Shown: piece after piece, positions 43,683-54,064 of the stretch
How positions within the stretch are numbered: the stretch's first letter is position 1
How the letters are laid out: each line of letters begins with the position of its first letter
The notes under the pieces: generated by a model
The model's database searches: none
What the model was told of the DNA's origin: nothing
Seen by the model: only the letters and a program-made list of their open reading frames with translations
Position numbers and translations under genes: made by a program
Assembly (NCBI GenBank): GCA_027045875.1
Contig: JALUAG010000072.1
Span: forward strand, 1 to 64,000
Direction: 5' to 3'
Length of the DNA stretch: 64,000 nt
From: Alphaproteobacteria bacterium
Lineage (GTDB): Bacteria > Pseudomonadota > Alphaproteobacteria > Geminicoccales > Geminicoccaceae

Positions 43683-45029
43683 CTACCGCACCATCGCCAG
43701 GGCCTGCTCGGCCAGCGCCTTGGCCTCGGCGTAGTTGGCCCGCACGAAGTCGTCCCATTCCTGCTCGACCTCGGCCTGGCGCCCGGTCACCTTGTCGGTC
43801 GCCTTCTTGCGCTTCTTCTTGAAGACGCCGGCGAACTCGGGATCGAGCGACTTCGCCTCGTCGATGGGCAGCGCCGCCACCAGCTCCCAGCCGCGGGCCA
43901 CCAGCTTGGCGGCCTCCTCATTGGGCTTGGCGGCCAGCGCCGCTTCCGCATCCTGTAGCGCCTTGGTCGCGGCCTGCAGGTCGTCGAGGCGGTAGGTGAT
44001 CATCACGTCGAACAGGGAGTTGACGAGATTGTATCGGGCCTTGGACTTCTTGACGTCGAAGGCCACCGAGGCGCCGATGTCACCCTCGAAGGGATTGGGC
44101 AGATCCGGAGCCTCGGCATAGATCTCCGGCCGTACCGGCAGGCGGCGGATCTTGGGGTCGAGGAGCAGCCGCTGGCCTTCCGGCGACAGCACGAACTCGA
44201 TGAAGGCCGCCGCCGCTTCGGGATGCGGCGCGTTGGCGACGATCGCGATGTTGGCCGGCACCAGGGTGGTGGTGGAGGGATAGCGGAACTCCACCGGATA
44301 GCCGGACGCCTTGGAGGAGAAGCCGAAGAAGTCGATCACGATGCCGATGCCGAAGTCGCCGGAGTTGACCCCGGACGGCACGCCGAAGGAGCGCTCGGTG
44401 ACCGTCTTGAGGTTGCCGCCGATGCGCTTCCACAGCGCCCAGCCGTCCTCCCAGCCGAGGCCCTGCAGCACCGTCTCGACGGTGAGATGGGTGGTGCCGG
44501 AGCGCGACGGCGCCGACATGCCCACATGACCGAAGTAGACCGGCTTGGCGAGATCCTCCCACTCCGCCGGCTCCGGCAGCTTCTTGGCCTTGAGATAGCG
44601 GGTGTTCCACATGAACCCGTATCCCGAGGCGGCGAAGCCCTTGTAGTAGCCGTCGGGATCGTTGATGGGGAAGACTCCCACCTTGTCGGGGATCCCGGTC
44701 GCCTTCACCTCGTACTTGGCGAGCAGCCCGTCACCCTTGAGCACCTCGAAGGCGTCGGGGGCCGAGGCCCAGAAGATGTCCGAGGTATTGTTGGAGGCCG
44801 TTTCCTGGATGTATTTCACGCCGGCGGTGGTCTTCTTCTTGAGCATCTCCACCGTCATGCCGGGATATTTCTTCTCGAAGGCCTCTTTGAAGACGTTGGT
44901 CAGGTCCTTCGGGAAGGAGGTGACGACCACCAGCTTGTCGCCGATCTCCTGGGCCGAAAGCGATGGCGACCAGGCCTGCGCGAGACCGAGAGCGGCGAGC
45001 GCCACCCATCGCATGGCACGGACCGACAT
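43683..45029 (-). CDS. ABC transporter periplasmic binding protein (ferric/family-1 type)
   Basis: A 448-aa exported binding protein with a signal peptide ending near SLSAQE. It shows the family-1 pattern [40 protein letters not shown] and [17 protein letters not shown]. It is longer than usual, with a C-terminal Lys-rich helical extension ([14 protein letters not shown]). The ligand is uncertain: iron(III), phosphonate or a sugar phosphate are all seen with this architecture. Confidence 0.85.
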   Translation of the reverse strand: MSVRAMRWVALAALGLAQAWSPSLSAQEIGDKLVVVTSFPKDLTNVFKEAFEKKYPGMTVEMLKKKTTAGVKYIQETASNNTSDIFWASAPDAFEVLKGDGLLAKYEVKATGIPDKVGVFPINDPDGYYKGFAASGYGFMWNTRYLKAKKLPEPAEWEDLAKPVYFGHVGMSAPSRSGTTHLTVETVLQGLGWEDGWALWKRIGGNLKTVTERSFGVPSGVNSGDFGIGIVIDFFGFSSKASGYPVEFRYPSTTTLVPANIAIVANAPHPEAAAAFIEFVLSPEGQRLLLDPKIRRLPVRPEIYAEAPDLPNPFEGDIGASVAFDVKKSKARYNLVNSLFDVMITYRLDDLQAATKALQDAEAALAAKPNEEAAKLVARGWELVAALPIDEAKSLDPEFAGVFKKKRKKATDKVTGRQAEVEQEWDDFVRANYAEAKALAEQALAMVR

Positions 45030-45294
45030 GTGCAACCCTCCCTTGTCGTCGTTGCGCACAAGCGTCAGATTTGCGCCTCTTTGGAAGGCTAACACGAGCC
45101 TACGGGCAGCGAAAGCTCCGGTCGGGGGCGAGGCGCGGGCAGGAGGCTCTTCGGTGTCGAGGGATCGACCGCGGCATACCCGGGTGGCGCGGAATCGCCG
45201 GGGGAGAACGGCCCTCGATGGCGGTTCACCACTCGTTAAGGGCGTCGGCCTAGGGTCGACGGTGCCGGTCAACGGCAGCCTCGAGTCCCGGTCA

Positions 45295-45390
45295 CAGGGG
45301 GCGGCCCCCGCCTCGGCGGGGGCCGCAACCTGCCGGGGCCAGATCTCCTCCACTTGCGGCTCCCGTGCCTGCGGGAGCCGTCTTTTTTCC
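45295..45390 (+). ncRNA. Candidate small RNA with anti-Shine-Dalgarno segment
   Basis: A structured intergenic block: a perfect 10-bp hairpin (45301-45310 with 45317-45326), then an apparently single-stranded stretch containing CTCCTCC (45345-45351), then an 8-bp hairpin followed by a T-run. The layout of hairpin, CU-rich open segment and terminator resembles alphaproteobacterial trans-acting sRNAs that pair with ribosome-binding sites. The 5' end and promoter are not clear. Confidence 0.4.
45358..45388 (+). terminator. Rho-independent terminator
   Basis: GGCTCCCG (45358-45365) pairs perfectly with CGGGAGCC (45372-45379) around a 6-base loop and is followed by GTC and six T residues (45383-45388). 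On the plus strand no protein gene ends upstream, so it must terminate a non-coding transcript or a read-through one. Confidence 0.8.
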
Positions 45391-45489
45391 CGCCGTCTTG
45401 GATCTCCTCTGCCGCTGCCCTATGTTGGCCGCGGATTCCGCCCGCCCCGGCGCGGCGGAGCACGGGTGCTGGATGCCGGACGGATCGCG

Positions 45490-46446
45490 ATGAGCGTGCT
45501 TCTCGATTTCGAAAAACCGATTGCCGAGCTCGAGGGCAAGGTCAAGGAACTGCGTCTCCTGATGGACGGCAGCGATCTCGATCTGGCCGAGGAGGTGCAG
45601 CGGCTCGAAGCGCGCGCCGCCAAGCTCCTCTCGCAGACCTACGCCAAGCTCACGCCTTGGCAGAAGACCCAGGTGGCCCGGCATCCCGACCGGCCCCATT
45701 TCGGCGACTACGTCGAGGCCCTGATCGAGGATTTCACGCCGCTGGCGGGCGATCGCAGCTTCGGCGAGGACACCGCGCTCGTGGGCGGGATCGGTCGCTT
45801 TCGCGGACGCTCGGTGATGGTGCTGGGGCACGAGAAGGGGCGCGAGACCGAGGACCGGGTGCGCCACAATTTCGGCATGGCCCGCCCGGAGGGCTACCGC
45901 AAGGCAGTGCGGTTGATGCGCCTCGCCGAACGCTTCGGCCTGCCGGTTCTCTCCTTCGTCGATACCCCCGGCGCCCATCCCGGCGTGCGGGCGGAGGAGC
46001 GCGGCCAGGCCGAGGCCATCGCCCGCTCCATCGAGACCTGCCTCGATCTCCGGGTCCCCCTGGTCGCCACCATCATCGGCGAGGGAGGCTCGGGCGGGGC
46101 CATCGCGCTCGCCACCGCCGACCGCGTGCTGATGCTCGAACACTCCATCTATTCGGTGATCTCCCCCGAGGGCTGCGCCGCCATCCTGTGGCGCAACGCC
46201 GAGAAGGCGGCCGAGGCGGCGGGCGCCCTCAAGCTCACCGCCCAGGATCTGCTGGATCTCGGCCTGATCGACGAGATCGTGCCGGAACCGCTGGGGGGCG
46301 CGCATCGGGCCGGGGCCACCACCACCGCCCGCGTCGGCGAGGCCGTCGCCCGCCATCTCGAGGAGCTGGAGCACCAGGAGGGCGAGGAACTGCGCGCCGC
46401 CCGCCGTCGCAAGTTCCTGGCCATGGGCAGCGAGGACGCCGCCTGA
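45490..46446 (+). CDS. accA: Acetyl-CoA carboxylase carboxyltransferase subunit alpha
   Basis: A 318-aa AccA that with AccD transfers the carboxyl group from biotin to acetyl-CoA, the first step of fatty-acid synthesis. Blocks [53 protein letters not shown] and [12 protein letters not shown] are diagnostic. The ATG at 45490 is at the family start. Confidence 0.96.
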   Translation: MSVLLDFEKPIAELEGKVKELRLLMDGSDLDLAEEVQRLEARAAKLLSQTYAKLTPWQKTQVARHPDRPHFGDYVEALIEDFTPLAGDRSFGEDTALVGGIGRFRGRSVMVLGHEKGRETEDRVRHNFGMARPEGYRKAVRLMRLAERFGLPVLSFVDTPGAHPGVRAEERGQAEAIARSIETCLDLRVPLVATIIGEGGSGGAIALATADRVLMLEHSIYSVISPEGCAAILWRNAEKAAEAAGALKLTAQDLLDLGLIDEIVPEPLGGAHRAGATTTARVGEAVARHLEELEHQEGEELRAARRRKFLAMGSEDAA

Positions 46447-46452
46447 GGGCGG

Positions 46453-47199
46453 TCACGGGGCCACGCCGCGCCGACGCAGCCGCCTGTAGATCACCGGTGC
46501 CAGCGACAGCAGGGCGAGACCGAGCAGGGGCAGCAGGATCGAAGGCTCAAGAACGAGGGCCAGATCCGGCTCGCCACCGGCGTCGAACACCGCCCCGAGC
46601 CCCGCGCCGACGCTCGTGTACACGATGCAGCCGGGAATGATTCCGAGCAGGGTGCCGAGGGTATAGGTGGAAAGGGGCATGCCCAGCACCGCCGGCACCA
46701 GGTTGACGAGCCAGAAGGGGAACACCGGCACCAGCCGCAGCACCAGGAGATAGCTCAGGCAGTTGCGGTTGAAGCCTTCGCGCATGCGGGTGAGCCACGG
46801 TCCCGCGCGTGCCCGCAGGGGTTCGCCGAGGGCGCTGCGGGCGATCAGGAACACGAGGACGGCACCCGCCGTGGCGCCGATGGTGGCGTAGACGGCGCCC
46901 GCCACCACCCCGAACAGAAAGCCGCCGGCCAGGGTCAGTACCGCGCCGCCGGGCAGCGACAGGGCGGTGGAGGCCGCATAGACGAGTACGAAGGACAGTG
47001 CCGACAGCACGGGGTAGCGATCGACCCAGGCGAGCAGCAGGGCCCGCTCGCGCCGGAGCGCCTCGAAGCTCAGATAGTCGGTGAGCCCGAGCAGATAGAG
47101 CAGGAGCGCGAGGGCGGCGAGAAGAGCCAGCGGCCACAGCCGGAAACGTGCCCGGCGGGCAGCGTCGTCGCCGCCGACCCGTGTCGTCCTTCCGTTCAT
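46453..47199 (-). CDS. TVP38/TMEM64 family (VTT-domain) membrane protein
   Basis: A 248-aa membrane protein with about six hydrophobic segments. The VTT/SNARE-associated core is visible: LSLPGGAVLTLAGGFLFGVVAGAVYATIGATAGA and LRLVPVFPFWLVNLVPAVLGMP. Bacterial relatives (DedA superfamily) are implicated in lipid scrambling or transport. Its start overlaps the stop codon of the disulfide oxidoreductase gene (ATGA), an association often seen for these two families. Confidence 0.88.
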   Translation of the reverse strand: MNGRTTRVGGDDAARRARFRLWPLALLAALALLLYLLGLTDYLSFEALRRERALLLAWVDRYPVLSALSFVLVYAASTALSLPGGAVLTLAGGFLFGVVAGAVYATIGATAGAVLVFLIARSALGEPLRARAGPWLTRMREGFNRNCLSYLLVLRLVPVFPFWLVNLVPAVLGMPLSTYTLGTLLGIIPGCIVYTSVGAGLGAVFDAGGEPDLALVLEPSILLPLLGLALLSLAPVIYRRLRRRGVAP

Positions 47200-48647
47200 C
47201 CGAACCTGCCGAGAAAGCGCACCAGGCGGCGGATGCCCGGCCCGAACAGGACGGGTTCGAAATAGCGCCCGGCGGCACGTTTGACGATTTCGCCGCGGGT
47301 CGGATAGGGCAGCACCAACGCGGCCAGGGCCGAGGCGCCCTTTCCCTGCTGGAGGGCCATGACGACCGGGGCCAGCAGATCGTCCACCCCCCGTCCGACC
47401 AGCCCGGCACCGAGGATCCGCCCGCGGCGGCCGAGCACGAGCTTGATCATCCCCTCCTCCTCGCGCTCGGTGCGCGCGCGGTCGTTCTCGGCGAAGGGAA
47501 TGCGGACCACCCGTGGTGCGAACCCGCGGGCCTCGGCCTCCGCCTCGGTGAGGCCGACCTGCGCGAGCTGCGGCTCGGTATAGGTGACCCGGGGCACGAG
47601 CTCGAGGCGGGCGCGGGCCGGCAGGCGCAGGATGGCGTTCCTGAGCACGATGCCGGCCTCATAGGCGGCGGCATGGGTGAAACGCGGGGCATCCTCCACC
47701 ACGTCACCGACCGCGAAGACCCGCCGGTTCGTCGTCCGCATCCTGCGGTCGACGGTAATCCCGGCGGGCCCGTACGCGATATCCGCCTCCTTGAGACCGA
47801 GATCCGCCACCGCCGGCCGTCGTCCCGTCGCCACCAGGAGATGGCTGCCCGTGATCCGCTGCTCTTCGCCCGCGCTCTCGATCACGAGGGCGGGGCCCGG
47901 CTCCGCCCGCGTCACCGTCACACCCTCGAACAGCGTGACGCCCTCCTCCATAAGCCGGCGACGCAGGGGGGCGACCAGTTCCGGATCCTCCCGCGGCAGC
48001 ATCGGCCCGAGATCGAAGAGCGCGACCTCGGCACCGAGGCGCCGGAAGGCCTGGGCCAGCTCGCAGCCGGCGGGGCCGGCGCCCAGCACCAGCAGGCGCT
48101 CGGGCCGGTGTGCGAGATCGAAGACGGTATCGCTCGTGAGGAAATCGAGCTCGGCGAGACCGGGCAGCGACGGCACCGCCGGTCGCGAGCCGGTGGCGAT
48201 CACGAAGCGGCGCGCCCGCACCTCCCGCTCCCCCGCGCGCAGCCGGTCGGGCGCCAGGAAGCGGGCGCGGGCGCGCATCACGGTGACACCGAGGCCTTCG
48301 AAACGGGCCTCGCTGTCGTGGGGAGCGATGGCGGCGATCACCTCGCGCACATGGCGCAGCACGGCGGCGAAGTCCACCTCCGGTGGAGCGGTGCGGATGC
48401 CGAAACGGCCCGCTTCCCGGACCGCCTGCGCGGCGGCGGCGGCGGCGATCAGGCTCTTCGAGGGCACGCAACCGGTGTGGAGACAGTCGCCACCCATGCG
48501 GTCCGCCTCGATCAGCACCGTGCGCGCACCCATCTGCGCGGCACCGGCGGCCACGCTGAGGCCTCCCGATCCGGCACCGATGACGCAGATGTCCGCCTCG
48601 AGGCGGGTCGCGGTCGGCAAATGCAGGCTCCCCCGGTCCGTGTTCAC
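47196..48647 (-). CDS. FAD-dependent pyridine nucleotide-disulfide oxidoreductase (mercuric-reductase-like)
   Basis: A 483-aa flavoprotein of the MerA/dihydrolipoamide-dehydrogenase family. FAD motif VIGAGSGGLSVAAGAAQMG, redox-active pair GGDCLHTGCVPSKSL, NAD motif VLGAGPAGCELAQAFRRLG, FAD motif VFAVGDVVE and the C-terminal dimer domain are all present. The C-terminal Cys pair of true mercuric reductase is absent, so mercury is unlikely as substrate. A GTG at 48647 with AGGAA upstream is preferred to the GTG at 48683. It is coupled to the VTT gene. Confidence 0.88.
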   Translation of the reverse strand: MNTDRGSLHLPTATRLEADICVIGAGSGGLSVAAGAAQMGARTVLIEADRMGGDCLHTGCVPSKSLIAAAAAAQAVREAGRFGIRTAPPEVDFAAVLRHVREVIAAIAPHDSEARFEGLGVTVMRARARFLAPDRLRAGEREVRARRFVIATGSRPAVPSLPGLAELDFLTSDTVFDLAHRPERLLVLGAGPAGCELAQAFRRLGAEVALFDLGPMLPREDPELVAPLRRRLMEEGVTLFEGVTVTRAEPGPALVIESAGEEQRITGSHLLVATGRRPAVADLGLKEADIAYGPAGITVDRRMRTTNRRVFAVGDVVEDAPRFTHAAAYEAGIVLRNAILRLPARARLELVPRVTYTEPQLAQVGLTEAEAEARGFAPRVVRIPFAENDRARTEREEEGMIKLVLGRRGRILGAGLVGRGVDDLLAPVVMALQQGKGASALAALVLPYPTRGEIVKRAAGRYFEPVLFGPGIRRLVRFLGRFG

Positions 48648-48747
48648 GAACCGATTCCTAGCGCCGCGGGATACCGGATGCACCTAACCGCTGCGTGATC
48701 GGCCGCCCCGCTTGCCGCGATCGCCCGCGCCCGTTAGATGCCGGGCC

Positions 48748-49254
48748 ATGTCGCAAGCGCGTGATCGCCTGTTCGCCCTCTTCGAGGCGCTCGGTATCGC
48801 CACCGAGACCTTCGCGCACCCGCCCGTCTTCACCGTCGAGGAAGCGGAGCGCCACACCGGGCATCTGCCTGGTGCGCGGACCAAGAACCTGTTTCTGGAG
48901 GACCGCAAGGGCGGGCTGTGGCTCGTTGTCTGCCGGGCGGAGCAGCCGGTGCGGATCAACGCCCTCGCCCGTATCCTGGAGGCGCCGCGGATGAGCTTCG
49001 GCAAGCCCGAGCGGCTCGCGGAGGTGCTGGGGGTGATCCCCGGCGCCGTCACCCCCTTGGCACTCGTCAACGACGAACGGCGCCGGGTCCGGCCGGTGCT
49101 CGACGAGGGGCTGCTGGCCGCTGAGCGGCTCGGCTTCCATCCCCTCGACAATGCCGCCACCACCGTCATCCGGCGGCGGGATTTCCTGCGTTTTCTCGAG
49201 CATCTCGGCTACCGGCCGACGGTCGTCGACCTCGCGCGCACCCTGGAGGGCTGA
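48748..49254 (+). CDS. YbaK/ProX-type aminoacyl-tRNA deacylase
   Basis: A 168-aa single-domain editing enzyme. Blocks FAHPPVFTVEEAERHTGHLPG, KNLFLEDRKG, RMSFGKPERLAEVLGVIPGAVTPLAL and FHPLDNAATTVIRRRDFLRFL match the ProX (prolyl-tRNA(Pro) deacylase) group, which hydrolyses mischarged tRNA such as Ala-tRNA(Pro). It lies just upstream of the glycine-riboswitch promoter and is transcribed in the same direction. Confidence 0.9.
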   Translation: MSQARDRLFALFEALGIATETFAHPPVFTVEEAERHTGHLPGARTKNLFLEDRKGGLWLVVCRAEQPVRINALARILEAPRMSFGKPERLAEVLGVIPGAVTPLALVNDERRRVRPVLDEGLLAAERLGFHPLDNAATTVIRRRDFLRFLEHLGYRPTVVDLARTLEG

Positions 49255-49261
49255 CGGTGCC

Positions 49262-49289
49262 TTGACGCCCGGAGGGCGGCGAGTAGTCT
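49262..49289 (+). promoter_or_regulatory. Sigma-70-type promoter of the gcv operon
   Basis: TTGACG (49262-49267) and TAGTCT (49284-49289) are 16 bases apart. A start near 49297 would place the first aptamer about 12 bases into the transcript. Confidence 0.6.
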
Positions 49290-49308
49290 GGATGGCGGCC
49301 GGAAATCG

Positions 49309-49490
49309 CCGATGGGAGAGTCCGTTCGCGCTGCGGCGTGGGAACGGCGCCGAAGGAGCAACCGCCCCGGAAACTCTCAGGCACCAGGACCATCGGTGAG
49401 TTGGCCCTCTGGAGAGCGGGTGCAGCAGGCACTCCACCGAAGGGGACGGGACCGCGCGGTCCCGGAATCTCTCAGGTTCGGGACAGAGGG
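49309..49490 (+). promoter_or_regulatory. Tandem glycine riboswitch
   Basis: Two consecutive glycine aptamers. Aptamer 1 is closed by CCGATGG (49309-49315) with CCATCGG (49390-49396); aptamer 2 by CCCTCT (49405-49410) with AGAGGG (49485-49490). Each has the GGAGAG/GGGAGAG and CTCTCAGG core blocks (ACTCTCAGGCACCAGGACC and TCTCTCAGGTTCGGGACAG). It precedes gcvT, the classic context, and should switch the glycine-cleavage operon on when glycine is plentiful. Confidence 0.95.
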
Positions 49491-49541
49491 GGCGGACACG
49501 GGCACAGGGCCCGTGTGTGCCCGAACCCGGGGGTTCCGACC

Positions 49542-50639
49542 ATGGCCTCTCTCGCGCGGACACCGCTCTACGATCTCCATCGCGAACTGGGCGCCCGCAT
49601 GGTGCCGTTCGCCGGCTACGAGATGCCGCTGCAGTACCCGGCCGGCATCCTCGCCGAGCACCGCCACTGCCGTGCGCAGGCGGCCCTGTTCGACGTCTCC
49701 CACATGGGCCAGCTGCGGATCCGCGGCGAGGATCCGGCGACCGCCCTCGAGCGGCTGGTCCCCGCCGACATCCGCGGGCTGGCGGTGGGGCGCAACCGCT
49801 ACACCATGTTCACCAACGAGGCGGGCGGCATCCTCGACGATCTGATCGCCGGCCGCGAGGAGGACGGCCTGTTCCTCGTCGTCAACGCCGCCCGCAAGGC
49901 CGCCGACCTCGCCCACATGAAGGCGGCCCTGGAGCCGGCCTGCCGGGTGGAGCCCGTCGAGGACCGGGCGCTGCTCGCCCTCCAGGGACCACGGGCGGCG
50001 GCGGTGCTCGCGCGCCTGGAGCCCGCCGTCGATACGCTGCGCTTCATGCAGTCGGGCTGGTTCGAACTGGGCGGCGTCCGCTGCCGGGTGGCCCGAAGCG
50101 GCTACACCGGCGAGGACGGGTTCGAGATCTCGGTACCGGCCGCGGCCGCGGTGGAGCTCGCGCGGCGCCTGCTCGCCGCCCCGGAGGTGGCACCAGCCGG
50201 GCTCGGCGCCCGCGATTCGCTGCGGCTCGAGGCGGGGCTCTGCCTCTACGGCCACGACATCGACGAGCGCACGACGCCGGTGGAGGCCGGTCTCGCCTGG
50301 ACCATCGGCCGCCGACGGCGCGAGGAGGGCGGGTTTCCCGGCGCCGGGACCATCCTCCGCCAGCTTCGCGAAGGGGCGCCGCGGCGTCTCGTGGGGCTGC
50401 GCCCGGAGGGACGCGCGCCCGCGCGGGAGGGGACCGAGATCCGTGTGCCGGGCGGCGAGGCGATCGGCCGGGTCACGAGCGGCGGCTTCGGTCCCACGGT
50501 GGGCGGGCCGGTGGCCATGGGCTACGTCGACGCCGCGCACAGGGAGCCCGGGACCCGGCTCGAACTGCTCCTGCGGGGACGGGCCGTCGCCGCCGAGGTC
50601 GTGCGCCTGCCGTTCGTTCCCCACCGCTACCGTCGCTGA
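49542..50639 (+). CDS. gcvT: Glycine cleavage system T protein (aminomethyltransferase)
   Basis: A 365-aa tetrahydrofolate-dependent aminomethyltransferase. The [25 protein letters not shown] and [13 protein letters not shown] blocks, [14 protein letters not shown] and the catalytic-Asp-containing region are present. It releases ammonia and forms 5,10-methylene-THF from the aminomethyl group held by GcvH. It is first in the riboswitch-controlled operon gcvT-gcvH-gcvP. Confidence 0.96.
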   Translation: MASLARTPLYDLHRELGARMVPFAGYEMPLQYPAGILAEHRHCRAQAALFDVSHMGQLRIRGEDPATALERLVPADIRGLAVGRNRYTMFTNEAGGILDDLIAGREEDGLFLVVNAARKAADLAHMKAALEPACRVEPVEDRALLALQGPRAAAVLARLEPAVDTLRFMQSGWFELGGVRCRVARSGYTGEDGFEISVPAAAAVELARRLLAAPEVAPAGLGARDSLRLEAGLCLYGHDIDERTTPVEAGLAWTIGRRRREEGGFPGAGTILRQLREGAPRRLVGLRPEGRAPAREGTEIRVPGGEAIGRVTSGGFGPTVGGPVAMGYVDAAHREPGTRLELLLRGRAVAAEVVRLPFVPHRYRR

Positions 50640-50652
50640 AGGGAGGATCGCT

Positions 50653-51027
50653 ATGACGACCTACTATACCGAAGAGCACGAATGGATCCGGGTCGAGGGC
50701 GACAGCGCCACCGTCGGCATCAGCGAGCATGCCCAGGAGCAGCTCGGCGACATCGTCTTCGTCGAGCTGCCGGAAGTGGGGCGGCGCCTCGCCAAGGGGG
50801 AGCAGGCGGCGGTGGTGGAGAGCGTCAAGGCGGCGAGCGAGGTCTACGCGCCCGTCGGCGGCGAGGTGACGGAAGTGAACACCGCCCTCGAGGACAAGCC
50901 CGAGCTCGTGAACCAGGACGCCGAGGGCGAGGGCTGGTTCTTCCGGATGACGCTGGCCGATCCCGGTGAGCTCGACGGGCTGATGGACCGGGAGGCCTAC
51001 GCGAAATACGTCGAGAGCCTGGCCTGA
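50653..51027 (+). CDS. gcvH: Glycine cleavage system H protein
   Basis: A 124-aa lipoyl carrier that shuttles the aminomethyl group between P and T proteins. The lipoylated lysine sits in [20 protein letters not shown], and [17 protein letters not shown] is the usual N-terminus. It lies 13 bases after gcvT with GGGAGG as ribosome site. Confidence 0.97.
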   Translation: MTTYYTEEHEWIRVEGDSATVGISEHAQEQLGDIVFVELPEVGRRLAKGEQAAVVESVKAASEVYAPVGGEVTEVNTALEDKPELVNQDAEGEGWFFRMTLADPGELDGLMDREAYAKYVESLA

Positions 51028-51053
51028 GGGCCGGCGCGGACAGGAGGAAGGGA

Positions 51054-53951
51054 ATGGGCGAGTCGTCGCTGCGGGCGCTGGGACCCGCCGGGGAGTTCGT
51101 GGACCGTCACACCGGCCCGCGGGAAGAGGACATCGCGGCGATGTGCGCCGCGATCGGCAAGCCCTCGCTGGAGGCGGTGATCGACGCCGCGGTACCGGAA
51201 CAGATCCGCACCTCCCGGCCGCTCGACCTGCCGCCGCCGCTGAGCGAGGCCGAGGCGCTGGCCCGGCTCGCGGAATACGCCGACGCCAACGCGCGTTACA
51301 CCTCGCTGATCGGCATGGGCTACTACGGCACCGTCACGCCGCCCGTCATCCTCCGCAACCTCCTCGAGAATCCCGGCTGGTACACCGCCTATACCCCCTA
51401 TCAGGCGGAGGTCAGCCAGGGACGGCTGGAGGCGCTCGTCATCTTCCAGCAGATGGTGATGGACCTGACGGGGATGGAGCTCTCCAACGCCTCGCTGCTC
51501 GACGAGGCGACGGCCGCTGCCGAGGCCATGGCCATGGCCCGGCGCGTGGCCCGCGTCCCGTCCAACCGCTTCTTCGTCGATCGCGACACCCATCCCCAGA
51601 CCCGGGCCGTGATCCGCACCCGGGCCCGGTTCCTCGGCATCGAGGTGGTGGAAGGCGACCCGCTCGAGGATCTCGAGGAGGGCACCTGTTTCGCCGCCCT
51701 CTTCTCCTATCCCGGCTCCTCGGGCGAGGTGCGCGATCTGCGGCCGATGATCGAGCGCATCAAGGCCGGCCGCGGGCTCGCCGTGGTCGCCACCGATCTC
51801 CTCGCCCTCTGTCTCCTCACGCCGCCCGGCGAGATGGGCGCCGACATCGTCGTCGGCTCGGCCCAGCGTTTCGGCGTGCCGATGGGCTACGGCGGTCCGC
51901 ACGCCGCCTTCCTCGCCACCCGCGACGCCTACAAGCGCAGCATGCCCGGCCGCATCATCGGCGTCTCGGTGGACAGCCGGGGCCGGCCCGCCTACCGCAT
52001 GGCTCTGCAGACGCGCGAGCAGCACATCCGCCGCGAGAAGGCCACGAGCAACATCTGCACCGCCCAGGTGCTGCTGGCGGTGATCGCCGGCATGTACGCG
52101 GTCTGGCACGGAGCCGAGGGGCTCACCAGGATCGCGGAACGCGTGCACCGCCTCACCCGGGCGCTGGCCGAAGGGCTGCGCCGTCGCGGAATCGAGGTGC
52201 GGACGCGCAGCTTCTTCGACACCCTGGTGGTGGCGGTGCCCGGGCGCGCGGGCGAGATCCACGGGCGCGCACGCGCATCGGGCATCAATCTGCGGGAGAT
52301 CGACGGCGATCATGTGGGACTGTCGCTGGACGAGCGCAGCGACCCGGCGCTGGTGGCGCGGCTGATCGGCATCCTCGCGGGCGGGACCGCGGAGGCGGCG
52401 GAGATCGAGGCCCTCGACCGGGAGGCCGCCGAGGTCGTCCCGCAGACGCTGCGGCGCCGCTCGCCCTTCCTCACCCATCCCGTGTTCTCGGCCTATCGCA
52501 GCGAGACCGAGATGATGCGCTATTTGCGGCGCCTGCAGAGCCGCGACGTGGCGCTCGATCGCTCGATGATCCCGCTCGGCTCCTGCACCATGAAGCTCAA
52601 CGCGGCGGCCGAGATGATCCCGATCACCTGGCCCGGTTTCGCCGATCTCCATCCCTTCGTGCCCCGGGAGCAGGCGGAGGGCTACCGGCGCCTGATGGCC
52701 GATCTCGAGACCTGGCTCGCCGAGATCACGGGCTTCGACGCGGTGTCCTTCCAGCCCAACGCCGGCAGCCAGGGGGAATACGCGGGTCTCCTCGTCATCC
52801 GCGCCTATCACGAGGCGCGCGGCGAGGGGGAGCGCGACGTGTGCCTCATTCCGAGCTCCGCCCACGGCACCAATCCGGCCAGCGCCGCGCTGGCGGGGCT
52901 GCGGGTGGTGACGGTGGCCTGCGACGAAAACGGCAACATCGATCTCGGGGATCTGCGGGCGAAGGCGAGCGAGCATCGCGGCCGGCTGGCGGCGCTGATG
53001 GTGACCTATCCCTCCACCCACGGCGTGTTCGAGGAGGCGATCCGCGACATCTGCGCCATCGTCCACGAACACGGCGGGCAGGTCTATTTCGACGGCGCCA
53101 ACCTCAACGCCCTCATGGGGCTCGCCCGGCCGGCCGAGCTCGGCGCCGACGTCTGCCACATGAACCTGCACAAGACCTTCGCCATCCCCCACGGCGGCGG
53201 TGGTCCCGGCATGGGACCGATCGGGGTCAAGGCCCATCTCGTGCCCCATCTGCCCGGCCATCCGGTGGTGCCCATCGGCCCCGCCGAGGGGACGGCCGCG
53301 AGCGTCGGCACCATCGCCGCCGCGCCCTTCGGCTCGCCCTCGATCCTGCCCATCTCCTGGTCCTTCATCGCCATGATGGGCGCCGAGGGGCTGAAGCGGG
53401 CGGCCGAGGTGGCGATCCTGAACGCCAACTACGTGGCCCACCGCCTCCAGGATCACTTCCCGGTGGTCTACCGGGGGCGCGGCGGCATGGTGGCGCACGA
53501 GTGCATCATCGATTTCCGGGCCATCAAGGCGGAGACCGGCATCACCGTCGAGGACGGCGCCAAGCGCCTCGTGGATTTCGGCTTCCACGCCCCGACCATG
53601 TCCTGGCCGGTGCCCGAAACGATGATGATCGAGCCCACCGAGAGCGAATCGAAGGTGGAACTCGACCGCTTCTGCGAGGCGATGATCGCCATCGCCGAGG
53701 AGATCGCCGAGGTGCGGGCGGGTCGGGTGGAGGCCGCCGACAGCGTGCTGCGCCACGCGCCGCACACCGCCGATCTGCTGTTCGAGGACTGGCGGCGGCC
53801 CTACGATCGGCGCCGCGCCTTCTCCCCGCGGCCCTGGGTGGCCGCCGACAAGTACTGGCCGCCGGTGGGACGCGTGGACAACGTCTACGGCGACCGGCAC
53901 CTGCGCGTGACCCTGCCCGAGGAGATGCCGCAGGGCGTGGCCGCCGAGTAA
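51054..53951 (+). CDS. gcvP: Glycine dehydrogenase (decarboxylating), single-chain P protein
   Basis: A 965-aa PLP enzyme that decarboxylates glycine. It is the fused form, carrying both halves that some bacteria split into gcvPA and gcvPB. The N-terminal half has [18 protein letters not shown] and [13 protein letters not shown]; the C-terminal half has the PLP-binding lysine in [17 protein letters not shown]. It ends the gcv operon before a strong hairpin. Confidence 0.97.
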   Translation: MGESSLRALGPAGEFVDRHTGPREEDIAAMCAAIGKPSLEAVIDAAVPEQIRTSRPLDLPPPLSEAEALARLAEYADANARYTSLIGMGYYGTVTPPVILRNLLENPGWYTAYTPYQAEVSQGRLEALVIFQQMVMDLTGMELSNASLLDEATAAAEAMAMARRVARVPSNRFFVDRDTHPQTRAVIRTRARFLGIEVVEGDPLEDLEEGTCFAALFSYPGSSGEVRDLRPMIERIKAGRGLAVVATDLLALCLLTPPGEMGADIVVGSAQRFGVPMGYGGPHAAFLATRDAYKRSMPGRIIGVSVDSRGRPAYRMALQTREQHIRREKATSNICTAQVLLAVIAGMYAVWHGAEGLTRIAERVHRLTRALAEGLRRRGIEVRTRSFFDTLVVAVPGRAGEIHGRARASGINLREIDGDHVGLSLDERSDPALVARLIGILAGGTAEAAEIEALDREAAEVVPQTLRRRSPFLTHPVFSAYRSETEMMRYLRRLQSRDVALDRSMIPLGSCTMKLNAAAEMIPITWPGFADLHPFVPREQAEGYRRLMADLETWLAEITGFDAVSFQPNAGSQGEYAGLLVIRAYHEARGEGERDVCLIPSSAHGTNPASAALAGLRVVTVACDENGNIDLGDLRAKASEHRGRLAALMVTYPSTHGVFEEAIRDICAIVHEHGGQVYFDGANLNALMGLARPAELGADVCHMNLHKTFAIPHGGGGPGMGPIGVKAHLVPHLPGHPVVPIGPAEGTAASVGTIAAAPFGSPSILPISWSFIAMMGAEGLKRAAEVAILNANYVAHRLQDHFPVVYRGRGGMVAHECIIDFRAIKAETGITVEDGAKRLVDFGFHAPTMSWPVPETMMIEPTESESKVELDRFCEAMIAIAEEIAEVRAGRVEAADSVLRHAPHTADLLFEDWRRPYDRRRAFSPRPWVAADKYWPPVGRVDNVYGDRHLRVTLPEEMPQGVAAE

Positions 53952-53964
53952 CAGTCGGCCGGTG

Positions 53965-53997
53965 CCGCCCGACCGGAGGGTGCGGCCGGTCGGGCGG
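53965..53997 (+). terminator. Hairpin at the end of the gcv operon
   Basis: CCGCCCGACCGG (53965-53976) pairs perfectly with CCGGTCGGGCGG (53986-53997) over 12 bp with a 9-base loop, 13 bases after the gcvP stop codon. No T-run follows, so termination may be partial or factor-assisted; the TSUP gene downstream may still receive some read-through. Confidence 0.6.
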
Positions 53998-54064
53998 TCC
54001 GCTTGACTCGGGATGTCCCCGGGCGTTGAGTGGCGCCGCCGTCTGCTGCCGGGCGCCTGTGCCG

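Noticed and set aside
47196-48647. True mercuric reductase
   Set aside because: The C-terminal vicinal cysteines needed for Hg(II) are missing and no other mer genes are present; only the general disulfide-oxidoreductase call is kept.
50997-53900. A 967-codon open frame antisense to gcvP
   Set aside because: Typical antisense openness of GC-rich coding DNA; His/Gly/Asp-rich composition and no domain, while gcvP motifs are perfect on the other strand.
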